Notes: generated by a model from the sequence alone, not told the origin. Shown: positions 25,201 to 34,243, counted from the stretch's first letter. The stretch is 40,702 bases of DNA from an uncultured Bacteroidales bacterium (GCA_902766625.1 CACXEH010000102.1:1-40702); one strand, 5' to 3'. Made by a program: numbers and translations.

Positions 25201-26109
25201 TTATCTAATTTCGTCATTACCAACTACACGGAGGAACACCTCATTCATACTCGGCATACGCTCGGCAAAGCTAAGAATCTCAACTTGTCCGGCCAGGCGG
25301 GAAACAAACTGGCTGTTGGTTTCCTCGGCAGGTTTGCGCACAATGAGATTAAGTTTCTGACCTTTTTGTTCCTGAGAAATCACCTCAACATCACTCAAAA
25401 CAGCGTCGGAAGGAATTGTGAGATTATAAGTGTTATCCTTATAACGGTTTTTGATGTCATCCACTTCGCCACACAGCACGACCTTGGAATGGTTTATCAA
25501 GGCTATATTATCGCAAATCTCCTCTACGGATGCCATGTTATGGGTTGAAAACAATATGGTACTTCCCTGGTTGCGCAATTTGAGCATCTCCCTCTTAAGC
25601 AGTTCCACGTTCTCGGGGTCGAAACCGCTGAACGGCTCGTCAAAAATGAGCAACTGAGGGCGATGAAGGATGGTGATAATAAACTGTATCTTTTGCTGCA
25701 TACCCTTGGAGAGTTCCTCCAGTTTGCGATTCCACCACGGCATGATATCAAATTTCTCAAACCACTCCGTGAGTCTCTTCTTGGCCTCGATTGCCGACAG
25801 GCCTTTCAAACGTGCCAGATAGATGGCCTGTTCTCCCACTTTCATTTTTTTATACAGGCCACGTTCCTCCGGCAGATAACCTATATTATAAACATCCTGT
25901 TCACACAGCGGATGTCCGTCAAACATCACCGTGCCTGAATCTGCCATCGTGATATGGTTGACTATTCTTATCAGCGTAGTCTTACCGGCACCATTACGTC
26001 CGAGAAGGCCAAACACTTTACCTCGGGGTATATCCATGCTGACGTTGTCCAACGCGACATGATTGGAAAAACGCTTGCAGACATTAGAAATCTCCAAAAA
26101 ATTATCCAT
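25201..26109 (-). CDS. ABC transporter ATP-binding protein (NatA-like)
   Basis: A 302-residue ATPase. Walker A is GRNGAGKTT at 37-45, the signature is LSKGMQQKIQ, and Walker B is LLIFDEPFSGFD, followed by the switch His in STHNM. The roughly 80-residue C-terminal extension matches the DUF4162-type tail of NatA-like proteins. It starts 24 bp after the DUF4886 gene and precedes the permease gene by 21 bp, so the pair forms one exporter. Confidence 0.94.
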   Translation of the reverse strand: MDNFLEISNVCKRFSNHVALDNVSMDIPRGKVFGLLGRNGAGKTTLIRIVNHITMADSGTVMFDGHPLCEQDVYNIGYLPEERGLYKKMKVGEQAIYLARLKGLSAIEAKKRLTEWFEKFDIMPWWNRKLEELSKGMQQKIQFIITILHRPQLLIFDEPFSGFDPENVELLKREMLKLRNQGSTILFSTHNMASVEEICDNIALINHSKVVLCGEVDDIKNRYKDNTYNLTIPSDAVLSDVEVISQEQKGQKLNLIVRKPAEETNSQFVSRLAGQVEILSFAERMPSMNEVFLRVVGNDEIR

Positions 26110-26133
26110 AATAACACTAGTTCTAATTATTTC

Positions 26134-27525
26134 TTATTCATAGCGACACATGTGGAACAGCTCCTTCAGCATCTGATCACATTTCTGCCGGGTAGTACCG
26201 GCAAAGGACTGACGGATTTTACCATCCTTGTCCACCAGAATCATTGTCGGAAACTCCTTTATGTTAAGTTGTTTGATATATGTCTTGGCGGAAGTAACAT
26301 TGATCTCTGCCTGGGGGCATATCTTCTTCCACATCTCCAGTTCAGCTGTCTCGCACTCAGACAGCCGGCCTTTCTTCAGGACAAAGACAGAAGGCTTGCC
26401 TTTGATGCCTGCGTCATCGAGAGAAAAAGGAAATTCCTTTGAGTTAGTAATCTGATTAAACGCCGCCGGACCTTTAACGATTTTGGCGTTATCCTCCGTG
26501 CCGGCCAGCTGTTTCAAAAGAGCGGCATCCTTCACCTTAAACTCCGGTATGGCGTAGAAACGGTCTGCATCAGGCAGTTCTGCCGGAGTATTTATTGTCA
26601 TAATCTTCTTGCCGCCTGCCTTATGGCATTGCATGAGTTGATATTCCACACTTTGCGGACATTCTTTATAGAAATCGCCATTTATATAATAGACGGGCTC
26701 TATGTCCTGCGCCTTCTGCATCTCACTCGCCTCATGGGCAGACTTCTGCGCCACATAGGCCATCTGAGGCGTTATGCTCTCAGGATGATAAGGATTGCCC
26801 AGTACACTTTTACCCGTCAGGTACTCACACCAAGTACAGGCTGCGACATATCTGCCATAAGCTTTTTCCAAGTGAAAACCGTCGCGGGTAAGCGAATCGC
26901 CAAGAATGGCACGCGCGCGCTGTATGCTCACTGCACATGGGATAATGTCAGAAATATCCACCTTGCGCGTCTCAGAATAAACCGTATTAAGTATTGACTG
27001 ATACATCACAAACTGGCGATTCTGGTAATATTCCTTAAAACCTATACGGGTGCTCTCTTTGGAAAATGCCCATGTCTCATGATAAGCAAAACGGAAAGGC
27101 TTGTGGGCAGTAGTCTTCACATAATTCATCAATTCGCTCAAATGGGAAAAACTTGGCGGATAGCCACTGTAAGGACTGGCCTGCTGGACTGTGATGACAT
27201 CCCATTCGTCGTCCTGGATAATCTCCTTTAAAGTCACCTTATTCTTGGTTATCTTAACACCGCCTACGACTTTTCTGTAAGAGTAATCTGTCTTGCCATT
27301 ATACGTATTCTCCCAATGGCGGTCAATGGTACAGCCACCAATATAAGCGTTACCTATAACCAAACTGTCGCCTTGGGCATGAGCCAGTTCATATAAATTC
27401 TGCTCAATGGCATCAACTGAAAAACTATTGCCTATAGCCAAGACCTTGAGTACCTTCTGGGCTGGCAAAGAAACAACACAGACAATAAACAATAAGACAG
27501 TAATTAAACTTTTCATATTTCGCAT
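26134..27525 (-). CDS. Secreted DUF4886 (SGNH-like) hydrolase fused to a thioredoxin-like domain
   Basis: A 463-residue exported protein: signal peptide MRNMKSLITVLLFIVCVVSLPAQ, then DUF4886 from about 27 to 260 with the SGNH-type block I opening LAIGNSFSVDA (Ser in GNSFS), a GNAY segment and a late DGFHL (Asp/His pair), as in esterases. The C-terminal part (about 320-460) looks like a thioredoxin fold: GKPSVFVLKKG, an alpha segment and a cis-Pro strand FPTMILVDKDGKI. The usual CxxC is absent; SECETAE stands where the active site would be. It lies one base after murF and 24 bp before the ABC genes, suggesting co-expression in envelope functions. Substrate unknown. Confidence 0.82.
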   Translation of the reverse strand: MRNMKSLITVLLFIVCVVSLPAQKVLKVLAIGNSFSVDAIEQNLYELAHAQGDSLVIGNAYIGGCTIDRHWENTYNGKTDYSYRKVVGGVKITKNKVTLKEIIQDDEWDVITVQQASPYSGYPPSFSHLSELMNYVKTTAHKPFRFAYHETWAFSKESTRIGFKEYYQNRQFVMYQSILNTVYSETRKVDISDIIPCAVSIQRARAILGDSLTRDGFHLEKAYGRYVAACTWCEYLTGKSVLGNPYHPESITPQMAYVAQKSAHEASEMQKAQDIEPVYYINGDFYKECPQSVEYQLMQCHKAGGKKIMTINTPAELPDADRFYAIPEFKVKDAALLKQLAGTEDNAKIVKGPAAFNQITNSKEFPFSLDDAGIKGKPSVFVLKKGRLSECETAELEMWKKICPQAEINVTSAKTYIKQLNIKEFPTMILVDKDGKIRQSFAGTTRQKCDQMLKELFHMCRYE

Positions 27526-27526
27526 T

Positions 27527-28837
27527 TTACAACAATTCAGGTAACTGATAAAGGCGCGTGCCGTTGCTCCCTTTTACAAGTATCAAAAACCCTTCAACGG
27601 GAGACGCTTTAAGTGCATCCTTTACCTCTTCAACATTTTTAAAACATTTGTATGAGGATTTTGCTTTCTGGAAATTTTCTCCGACAAGCCACACTTGCTC
27701 CAAATCCTCCTGTCGCTCAAGCATTGAGATAATCTTCTGATGCTCCTCTTCAGAGACCGCGCCCAGTTCGCGCATATCGCCCAAGATGACCATTTTATGT
27801 TCTCCTTTCATCTGGGAAAAATTGGCGATAGCCGCCGACATACTTGACGGATTGGCATTATAGGCATCCACAATCAGGCGGTTCTTCTGCGTGATACGCA
27901 ACTCCGAACGGTCGTTTTTAGGTATATATCCCGCCACGGCCTCTGAAATGTCTTTTTCGGTAACTCCGTAACGTATACCTACACAGGCCGCCGCCAGAAC
28001 ATTTTGCAAATTATAAGCACCTATCAAATGGGTCTCAACTTTATGCCATATGCCTGAGGACCCTTTACGCCATCTCAAAGTCAAAAAAGGATTGCATGCC
28101 ATTACCTCGCCTTCCACCATCTTGTCTGCAGAGTCAGGTCTACCATAACGCAAAGTCACCAGACCATGAGCAATGTCTGACAGATAAGGGTTGTCAGCAT
28201 CAAGAAAGATAAAACTGTCATTCTTGCTGCGCAGGTAGTCGTACAATTCCCCTTTAGTTTTAACAACTCCCTCAAAGGAGCCAAAGCCTTCCAAGTGTGC
28301 ACGGCCCACGTTTGTAATCAACCCGCAGTCAGGATCAACAATATTGGCAAGGAACGCTATCTCCCCAGGATGATTGGCGCCTGTTTCAATGACGGCAATC
28401 TGATGAAAAAGAGGCTTTAGGCGCAATAACGTCTTTGGAACACCGATATGATTATTGAGATTTCCTTCAGTATAAAGTACATTATATTTCTTTGAAAGTA
28501 CCGTGGCAATGAGTTCTTTTGTAGTTGTTTTACCATTCGTTCCGGTCACCTCGATGACAGGACCGCGAAACTGCTCCCGATGAAAATGCGCCAACTCCTG
28601 TAATGTACTTAACACATCCGGAACAACAATATAACGCTCATCACCTTCAGGTACCACGTCAGGTTCATCAACAATCGCATATGCAGACCCCTGTTCCAAA
28701 GCTTTGCCTGCATAGAGGTTGCCATCAAAATTAGCTCCTTTCAAAGCGAAAAACAATGAACCCGTAGGGCAATCACGGCTGTCCGTGGTAACCTGCGGGT
28801 GAGTCAAAAATATCTGATATAATTCTTTTACACACAT
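27527..28837 (-). CDS. murF: UDP-N-acetylmuramoyl-tripeptide--D-alanyl-D-alanine ligase
   Basis: A Mur ligase that adds D-Ala-D-Ala to the UDP-MurNAc-tripeptide, the last cytosolic step of the peptidoglycan precursor. The frame opens at 28861, but the homologous region starts at MCVKELYQIFLTHPQVTTDSR, so 28837 is chosen (436 residues). TDSRDCPTGSLFFALKG is the N-terminal UDP-binding block, VTGTNGKTTTKEL the ATP loop, ETGANHPGEI the carbamylated-Lys/His region and DAYNANPSSM the central signature. It is the first gene of a run with the DUF4886 and ABC genes. No other mur genes are here, which is usual for MurF in this phylum when outside the dcw cluster. Confidence 0.95.
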   Translation of the reverse strand: MCVKELYQIFLTHPQVTTDSRDCPTGSLFFALKGANFDGNLYAGKALEQGSAYAIVDEPDVVPEGDERYIVVPDVLSTLQELAHFHREQFRGPVIEVTGTNGKTTTKELIATVLSKKYNVLYTEGNLNNHIGVPKTLLRLKPLFHQIAVIETGANHPGEIAFLANIVDPDCGLITNVGRAHLEGFGSFEGVVKTKGELYDYLRSKNDSFIFLDADNPYLSDIAHGLVTLRYGRPDSADKMVEGEVMACNPFLTLRWRKGSSGIWHKVETHLIGAYNLQNVLAAACVGIRYGVTEKDISEAVAGYIPKNDRSELRITQKNRLIVDAYNANPSSMSAAIANFSQMKGEHKMVILGDMRELGAVSEEEHQKIISMLERQEDLEQVWLVGENFQKAKSSYKCFKNVEEVKDALKASPVEGFLILVKGSNGTRLYQLPELL

Positions 28838-28864
28838 TTCCCTTAAAATGCCATAAAACAATAA

Positions 28865-28888
28865 GGGGACAAGTAAAACCCGTCCCTA
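28865..28888 (-). terminator. Weak hairpin between glsB-like gene and murF
   Basis: GGGAC at 28866-28870 and GTCCC at 28882-28886 form a short stem with an 11-nt loop. Read on the minus strand it is followed by TTATTGTTTT, a modest U tract. It may reduce read-through from the acyltransferase gene. Confidence 0.35.
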
Positions 28889-28899
28889 TATTCAAAAAA

Positions 28900-29883
28900 T
28901 TATTTCTTTTGCACTACAAGAAGTTTGCGCAACTCTTCCAATGACTCCGGATGAGAATCAGCAAACGAGTCAATGTATCTCTTGCGTTTAGAATCAAACA
29001 ACTCATCAATGTCTATCAATATTCCCGTTTCCTCAACCATACCGAATTCGTCATTAATTGCCGTGCCGAAAACTCTCATTGTCGGGCTCAGTCCCATATA
29101 CGCATTCACTAATGGCGGGATATTAAAGCCCAATTTCCGAACCTCGGTGTTTAATATGCGATAATCATTTTTAAATATGTCCTCCGTGAAAACTTCCGCC
29201 AACTGTTCAGGCGCAGTCTCAATCTTCAAGGGATTAATCGGATATATCAATTTGTCCTTGTCACCAAAATGTTTGTTCAAGAAATACAAAATCATATCAC
29301 GGCCATACTTACTAAAGCTTGGATACATGGTCATCTTGCCAAACAAATATTTAACATTAGGCATTACAACCGTCAAGGCACCTAAACCCTCCCAGAGATT
29401 ATCAAGCGCGAACAAACTCTTGGATAACTCATGACGCGTATTCTGATACTCCAGTGTCACAAAAGATCGTCCAAGCTCTACTGTCTGGTCCATGTAATTA
29501 GTCTTGAAATTGTCCGAAAAATGGAACATATGAGACGTTGCCAAGACGGGCTGGCCTTCTGGACTGATTTCAACTTCGTTTAGAGGAAAAAAACGATAGC
29601 CACCCAGGATTTCTTCGGATTCAGGATTCCAAACAATCAGCTGACGGTATGGGTTCTCACATAAATCAAATTCATCCAAGTCCATACTCTTACCCGTACC
29701 TCCACCAGATGTACGAAATGCAATTTCCCGCAAACGACCAATCTCTTTAACCACATTAGGACAGTCTTGCCATGTAACAACATATATGTCATTATTACTT
29801 TTACTGGTATGCCTTAACCTGTGTGCTGGAGTAAGCTCTGCTTTCAAGACCTTGCGGTCAATGGGTTGAATAATTTCTTCCAT
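28900..29883 (-). CDS. glsB: GNAT-fold N-acyltransferase, probable glycine-lipid synthase GlsB
   Basis: A 327-residue protein of the hemolysin/OlsB-like GNAT acyltransferase family. Motifs are RLREIAFRTSGGGTGKSMDLDEFD (about 49-72), YRFFPLNEV, and VELGRSFVTLEYQN (about 135-148), as in bacterial enzymes that transfer a 3-hydroxy-acyl group to an amino acid. In Bacteroides, GlsB makes N-acylglycine, the first step of glycine lipids, and GlsA adds the second acyl chain. Here the partner-type gene is next to it (gap 100 bp), which supports that assignment. It has its own -7 element 33 bp upstream. The choice of amino acid (glycine or ornithine) cannot be read from sequence. Confidence 0.8.
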   Translation of the reverse strand: MEEIIQPIDRKVLKAELTPAHRLRHTSKSNNDIYVVTWQDCPNVVKEIGRLREIAFRTSGGGTGKSMDLDEFDLCENPYRQLIVWNPESEEILGGYRFFPLNEVEISPEGQPVLATSHMFHFSDNFKTNYMDQTVELGRSFVTLEYQNTRHELSKSLFALDNLWEGLGALTVVMPNVKYLFGKMTMYPSFSKYGRDMILYFLNKHFGDKDKLIYPINPLKIETAPEQLAEVFTEDIFKNDYRILNTEVRKLGFNIPPLVNAYMGLSPTMRVFGTAINDEFGMVEETGILIDIDELFDSKRKRYIDSFADSHPESLEELRKLLVVQKK

Positions 29884-29916
29884 ATATGTTTCTTAATGCA
29901 AGATTAATATTAAATG

Positions 29917-29924
29917 CAAAAATA
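29917..29924 (-). promoter_or_regulatory. Bacteroidetes -7 element (TATTTTTG, minus strand) for the glsB-like gene
   Basis: TATTTTTG on the minus strand, 33 bp before the ATG at 29883. It lies in the 100-bp gap after the glsA-like gene. No -33 TTTG is seen. Confidence 0.45.
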
Positions 29925-29983
29925 TAATTTTTGTCGTTAAGATTTGACAGAAAACAAAATTATTTTGGGATATTTTTAAGACG

Positions 29984-30808
29984 CTACAACTTGTAGACGA
30001 TATCTCTCACATATTGCGCCCACTCGTTAGTTGTATGAGATTTGTCAAATGTCTGCCACGGAATAGGCTTGCCTATACTTACCTCGACATCCTTACCTTT
30101 GTTCTTATACATCTCGTCAACAAGAAACAGCATGGCGAAATTAATTTTAGAATGCAACAATGCGCACAAGTTGGCTATACGATAAAAGCGATTGGAATTA
30201 TGACCGCTGAAGTGTATCGGTACTATGTCACGTTGTGTTTCTATGCTCTTTGCGATAAACGTCTTTTTCCAGGGCAAGTCAGCGATAACACCATTTTTCT
30301 TGCGAGAACAGAGCCCTGCAGGAAAAAGCAGTAACTGGTGCTCTGACTGAAAACCTGCCTCGACCATTTGGGGCAGGTTACGACTCTGCGCACCTGTTTT
30401 GTTGATGGGAATACCTAACTTTTTTAAAGGTGGTAAATTCGTCAATAAGTCATTTAGCAAATAACGTATGTTGCCATGGTAATGTTCTCCGATGATAGAA
30501 CCTAAAATCACACCATCAGCACCACCCAAAGGATGATTAGAGACAAATGTATATTTCTTACCGTCATCAGCGGGAAGGTTTTCCTGTCCCTTCACGTTAA
30601 CTTTCATTTCCAGATATTCTACACACTGCTTCAACCATTCCACACCTTCAGCACCCGAACTCTGCGCCATGAAAGCATTAACATCATCTTCATGAATTAA
30701 ACGGCGCAACCATTCTATCAACATCTTTGGTATAAACTTGGCCTTGCTACCAGCCTTTTCTTGAATGATGCGCTCTATTTCTATCAGTCTATGTTGGCTA
30801 TCGTCCAT
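29984..30808 (-). CDS. glsA: PlsC-like O-acyltransferase, probable glycine-lipid synthase GlsA
   Basis: A 274-residue 1-acylglycerol-phosphate-acyltransferase-like protein. Motif I reads NHPLGGAD with His92 and Asp98, i.e. H-x5-D in place of the usual H-x4-D of PlsC; this NHPLGG form is typical of the GlsA/OlsA-like branch in Bacteroidetes. FPAGLCSRKKNG stands at motif III (FPEG-like) and IVPIHFSGHNSNRFYR at motif IV. It would esterify the 3-hydroxyl of an N-acyl amino acid. The product of the next gene supplies that N-acyl substrate. It is divergent from the POT transporter gene with a -7 element 20 bp upstream. Confidence 0.8.
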   Translation of the reverse strand: MDDSQHRLIEIERIIQEKAGSKAKFIPKMLIEWLRRLIHEDDVNAFMAQSSGAEGVEWLKQCVEYLEMKVNVKGQENLPADDGKKYTFVSNHPLGGADGVILGSIIGEHYHGNIRYLLNDLLTNLPPLKKLGIPINKTGAQSRNLPQMVEAGFQSEHQLLLFPAGLCSRKKNGVIADLPWKKTFIAKSIETQRDIVPIHFSGHNSNRFYRIANLCALLHSKINFAMLFLVDEMYKNKGKDVEVSIGKPIPWQTFDKSHTTNEWAQYVRDIVYKL

Positions 30809-30827
30809 AAATTTTCTTTTGATTACA

Positions 30828-30835
30828 CAAAATTA
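30828..30835 (-). promoter_or_regulatory. Bacteroidetes -7 element (TAATTTTG, minus strand) for the glsA-like gene
   Basis: TAATTTTG on the minus strand ends 19 bp before the ATG at 30808. A TTG at 30851-30853 is closer than the normal 19-20 bp. Confidence 0.45.
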
Positions 30836-30856
30836 CAAAACAATTGTGAACAAAAA

Positions 30857-30887
30857 GTTGGGAAAAGATAAATATTGATTATTTTTG
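30857..30887 (+). promoter_or_regulatory. Promoter of the POT transporter gene
   Basis: GTTG at 30857-30860, a 19-bp spacer, and TATTTTTG at 30880-30887. Because the -7 element overlaps the first possible ATG (30875), the true start must be the downstream ATG at 30917. Confidence 0.75.
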
Positions 30888-30916
30888 TAATCAAATTAAT
30901 CAAAAAAGTAAAAATT

Positions 30917-32428
30917 ATGTTTGAAGGACAACCCAAAGGCCTATGGGCATTGGCTTTTGCCAACACGGGCGAGCGTTTTGGTTATTATACCATGCTTGCT
31001 GTATTTGCACTCTTCCTCGGAGAAAATTTTGGTTTTTCCGCAGGAACAGCATCTGAGATTTACACATGGTTCCTAACCCTTGTATATTTTCTTCCACTTA
31101 TCGGCGGTATGGCTGCCGACAAATGGGGATACAGTAAGATGGTTGTTATCGGAATCTTTATTATGTTTATCGGCTACCTCATGCTTTCCTTCCCTCTCGG
31201 CGGAGGAACCGTGGCAGCATTATTCATGGGTGCAGCGCTACTGTTTGTGAGTGTAGGAACAGGACTTTTCAAAGGCAATCTGCAAGTTATGGTTGGCGAT
31301 CTTTATAACGATCCTCAATATGCCAATAAACGTGATGCAGGCTTCTCCCTCTTCTATATGCTTATCAACGTAGGCGCTCTTTTTGCACCGACCGCTGCCA
31401 TCAAAATTATGGATTGGGCACAGCAATCTTTAGGATACACCAAAGCTGACTCTTACCACTTCGCTTTCGCGGTGGCATGTGTTTCAGTCATTGCATCAAT
31501 TCTTATATATTATTTAGGTAAGAGTACCTTCCAACACGTAATCTCTGCAAGAAACACCGCTGGCAAAACCTCTGAGAAAACGGCGGAGACAAATAGCACT
31601 GAAGAAATGAGTCCGGCCGAGACCCGCGAACGCATCATCTGTTTAGTACTGGTATTTGCCGTCGTCATCTTCTTTTGGATGGCATTCCACCAAAATGGTC
31701 TTACACTCACATGGTTTGCCGATGAATTTACTGCGACGACAGCTACCGGTGCCCAGGCTATGCTTTTTGATGTAACCAATCTGCTACTTGCTATCATTAT
31801 TGTATTTGGCATATTCAATATCGGCGGAGCTTCCCCCAAAGGCAAAACCATTTGGGGTATCGTCATGGCCGCATCAGCCGCCCTATTGTATTACAAATAC
31901 ACTACCACTGGCGAGGTAAACATCGCTGCTCCTATCTTCCAACACTTTAACCCGTGCTTTGTTGTCATGCTTACACCTGTGAGCATCGCACTCTTTGGAT
32001 GGTTGGCAAAAAAAGGCAAAGAACCAAAAGCACCTACCAAGATTGGTTTGGGAATGCTCGTTGCGGCTGTAGCTTACCTACTTATGACAGTTTTCTCTAT
32101 CGGCCTGCCTGCTACAGACCATCCTAACCATGTGGCAGATGTCACACCAAATCTATTGGTATCAACCTATCTTATTCTCACTTTCGCCGAGTTACTCCTC
32201 TCACCTATCGGAATCTCTTTCGTAACAAAAGTGGCACCACCAAAATATCGTGGCATGATGATGGGCGGCTGGTTCGTGGCTACCGCATTAGGAAACAAAC
32301 TGGTCAGTATTCCCGGCCATATGTGGGACCAAGACCTCTCCATCGTATGGGGAACACTGATGTGCATCTGCATAGTTGCAGCAGTCTTTATTTTCTCTAT
32401 CATCAAAAAGCTGAATAAAGTTGCTTAA
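30917..32428 (+). CDS. POT-family proton-coupled oligopeptide transporter
   Basis: A 503-residue major-facilitator protein importing di- and tripeptides with protons. The start at 30917 (MFEGQPKGLWALAFANTGERFGYY) is chosen because the promoter lies over the upstream ATG and the protein opens with the family ExxER motif (TGERFGYYTM). Twelve or more membrane segments can be seen, with the POT cytosolic signature (KGNLQVMVGDLYNDPQ, RDAGFSLFYMLINVGALFAP) near residues 120-165 and a loop of about 30 hydrophilic residues after helix 6. Peptide uptake fits the envelope-bound dipeptidase Dcp in the window, though the genes are not linked. Confidence 0.94.
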   Translation: MFEGQPKGLWALAFANTGERFGYYTMLAVFALFLGENFGFSAGTASEIYTWFLTLVYFLPLIGGMAADKWGYSKMVVIGIFIMFIGYLMLSFPLGGGTVAALFMGAALLFVSVGTGLFKGNLQVMVGDLYNDPQYANKRDAGFSLFYMLINVGALFAPTAAIKIMDWAQQSLGYTKADSYHFAFAVACVSVIASILIYYLGKSTFQHVISARNTAGKTSEKTAETNSTEEMSPAETRERIICLVLVFAVVIFFWMAFHQNGLTLTWFADEFTATTATGAQAMLFDVTNLLLAIIIVFGIFNIGGASPKGKTIWGIVMAASAALLYYKYTTTGEVNIAAPIFQHFNPCFVVMLTPVSIALFGWLAKKGKEPKAPTKIGLGMLVAAVAYLLMTVFSIGLPATDHPNHVADVTPNLLVSTYLILTFAELLLSPIGISFVTKVAPPKYRGMMMGGWFVATALGNKLVSIPGHMWDQDLSIVWGTLMCICIVAAVFIFSIIKKLNKVA

Positions 32429-32501
32429 TCACTCTATAAACAGCCATCTCTTGAAGACAAAAAGAAAAGAGAAAAACTTTATTCCTTTAACATTATTTAT
32501 G

Positions 32502-32509
32502 TAATTTTG
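32502..32509 (+). promoter_or_regulatory. Bacteroidetes -7 element (TAATTTTG) for the SLC13-type gene
   Basis: TAATTTTG lies 47 bp before the ATG at 32557. A CTTT about 21 bp upstream is a weak -33 candidate. Confidence 0.5.
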
Positions 32510-32556
32510 CATCGTTTTTTGAACATAACAACTATTTTATACATAACTATTTTGTA

Positions 32557-34128
32557 ATGGAAAAAACAAAAAATGCAGAAGAAGTGCAGCAGGAAAATGT
32601 CAAACCTGTTGAAACTCCGATGAAACCCGTTTCATCGTTTGATCAGAAGCGTCACCTCGTCGGTGCCATTTTCGGTCCCCTGTGCGCGTTACTTATTTGG
32701 TTTACACCAATTGAGGCTCTATCACCTGAAGCCCACCATCTGCTTGCCATTATGTCTTTGGTAGCTATTTGGTGGATCTGTGAACCGGTACCCATACCTG
32801 TAACCTCTTTGGTTGGTCCTACACTATGTGTAGTTTTGGGTGTCGTACCCATGAAGACAGCCTTTGCAGCATTTGCTAACCCTATGATTTTCCTTTTCAT
32901 GGGCGGATTTATTATTGCAAAAGCTATGATGGTAAACGGATTAGACAAACGTATTGCTTATGGCATTATGTCAATGAAATGGGTTGGAGACTCCCCACGT
33001 CGTATATTCCTTGCTATCGGTTTGGCATGCATGATTTGCTCAGGTTGGATTAGCAACACTGCTACCGCGGCTATGATGTTCCCTATCGCTTTAGGTCTTC
33101 TGGAAGCTATCCGCGAGATGATGGCAAGCAAAGGTAAGGTCATAGACCTTTCTAATTACAAATATGCAACCGGTCTGATGTTAATGACAGCATACGCTTG
33201 CTCTATCGGTGGTGTATTGACTCCTATCGGGACTCCTCCCAACATCATCATGCTTGGCTTCCTGGACGAGATGTCACACATCCATATTTCATTCTTTGAC
33301 TGGATGGTATGGGGCTTCGTAGCTATGGTTTGCTATTTCGCTATTGCCTACGTTGTATTATCTAAATTGTTTCCTTCAGACGTAGATCACATTGAAGGCG
33401 CTCAGGAGTTTATTGGAGAGAAAGTACGTTCTCTCGGCAAATGGACAAAAGCACAGAAGAACACACTCGTATGCTTCATCGTTGCAGTAGTATTATGGGT
33501 AACACCGGGTATACTGAGTGTTATTTACGGTTCAGATGCTGCCATCCTGAAGACATACAACAAATATTTCCCTGAGGCTACTGCTGCAATGGTAGGCGCA
33601 TTACTTTTGTTCTTCCTTCCTGTTAAAAAAGGCAAGATGACCTTGGAGTGGAAAGAAGCTGTCGCTGGCGTTGAATGGGGCACTTTGCTTCTCTTCGGCG
33701 GTGGTCTGGCTATGGGTGGTCTGATGTACACCACAGGACTTTCCGAGTGGATCGGTGAAGCTATCAAATCAATGCTGGGTGGCAATCCGTCAGAAATTGT
33801 CTTTGTGGCCATCTTCTGTATTGCAGCACTGTTGCTTTCTGAGCTTACATCTCACACTGCAGCCACCAACCTTATCGGTCCAATTGCTATTGGTACAGCC
33901 CTGTCTTTAGGTTTCAATCCAATACCTGTTGCCATCGGTATCGCTCTGTCTTCTTCACTTGGATTCATGATGCCTGTATCTACTCCTCCAAACGCCATCG
34001 TTTATGCCAGCGGATACATTCCCATCACCAAGATGATCAAGTCTGGTGTTATCATTGACTTTATCGGTATATTCCTTGTTACCATCCCTGTAGTTTTATT
34101 ACTCGTTAAGATGATTCTGGGCGTATAA
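32557..34128 (+). CDS. DASS/SLC13-family anion:Na+ symporter
   Basis: A 523-residue membrane protein of the divalent anion:sodium symporter family. A charged 30-residue N-terminal tail leads to about 11 membrane segments and two re-entrant hairpins. The two family blocks are visible: GWISNTATAAMMFPIALG (about 165-182, the first Ser-Asn-Thr motif) and SELTSHTAATNLIGPIAIG (about 428-446, with SHTAATN replacing the usual second SNT). GGVLTPIGTPPNIIMLG and MMPVSTPPNAIVYASGYI complete the fold. It probably imports dicarboxylates such as succinate, malate or fumarate; sulfate or phosphate are alternatives. A terminator follows. Confidence 0.92.
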   Translation: MEKTKNAEEVQQENVKPVETPMKPVSSFDQKRHLVGAIFGPLCALLIWFTPIEALSPEAHHLLAIMSLVAIWWICEPVPIPVTSLVGPTLCVVLGVVPMKTAFAAFANPMIFLFMGGFIIAKAMMVNGLDKRIAYGIMSMKWVGDSPRRIFLAIGLACMICSGWISNTATAAMMFPIALGLLEAIREMMASKGKVIDLSNYKYATGLMLMTAYACSIGGVLTPIGTPPNIIMLGFLDEMSHIHISFFDWMVWGFVAMVCYFAIAYVVLSKLFPSDVDHIEGAQEFIGEKVRSLGKWTKAQKNTLVCFIVAVVLWVTPGILSVIYGSDAAILKTYNKYFPEATAAMVGALLLFFLPVKKGKMTLEWKEAVAGVEWGTLLLFGGGLAMGGLMYTTGLSEWIGEAIKSMLGGNPSEIVFVAIFCIAALLLSELTSHTAATNLIGPIAIGTALSLGFNPIPVAIGIALSSSLGFMMPVSTPPNAIVYASGYIPITKMIKSGVIIDFIGIFLVTIPVVLLLVKMILGV

Positions 34129-34150
34129 CTTCTTACCCACAATTTATAGA

Positions 34151-34191
34151 ACAGACACTGGAATTCAAATTTCAGTGTCTGTTTTGTTTTT
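34151..34191 (+). terminator. Intrinsic terminator after the SLC13-type gene
   Basis: A perfect 10-bp stem, ACAGACACTG at 34151-34160 and CAGTGTCTGT at 34173-34182, followed by TTTGTTTTT. Confidence 0.9.
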
Positions 34192-34211
34192 AACAAAATT
34201 TTAACTGAATA

Positions 34212-34243
34212 TTTGGCTCATCACATCACTTTTGTTACCTTTG
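34212..34243 (+). promoter_or_regulatory. Promoter of nhaD
   Basis: TTTG at 34212-34215, a 20-bp spacer and TACCTTTG at 34236-34243. One of the best promoter matches here; the leader before the ATG at 34299 would be about 50 nt. Confidence 0.75.

Noticed and set aside
30875-30916. Upstream start of the POT transporter
   Set aside because: The -7 promoter element overlaps this ATG, and the family N-terminus begins at 30917.
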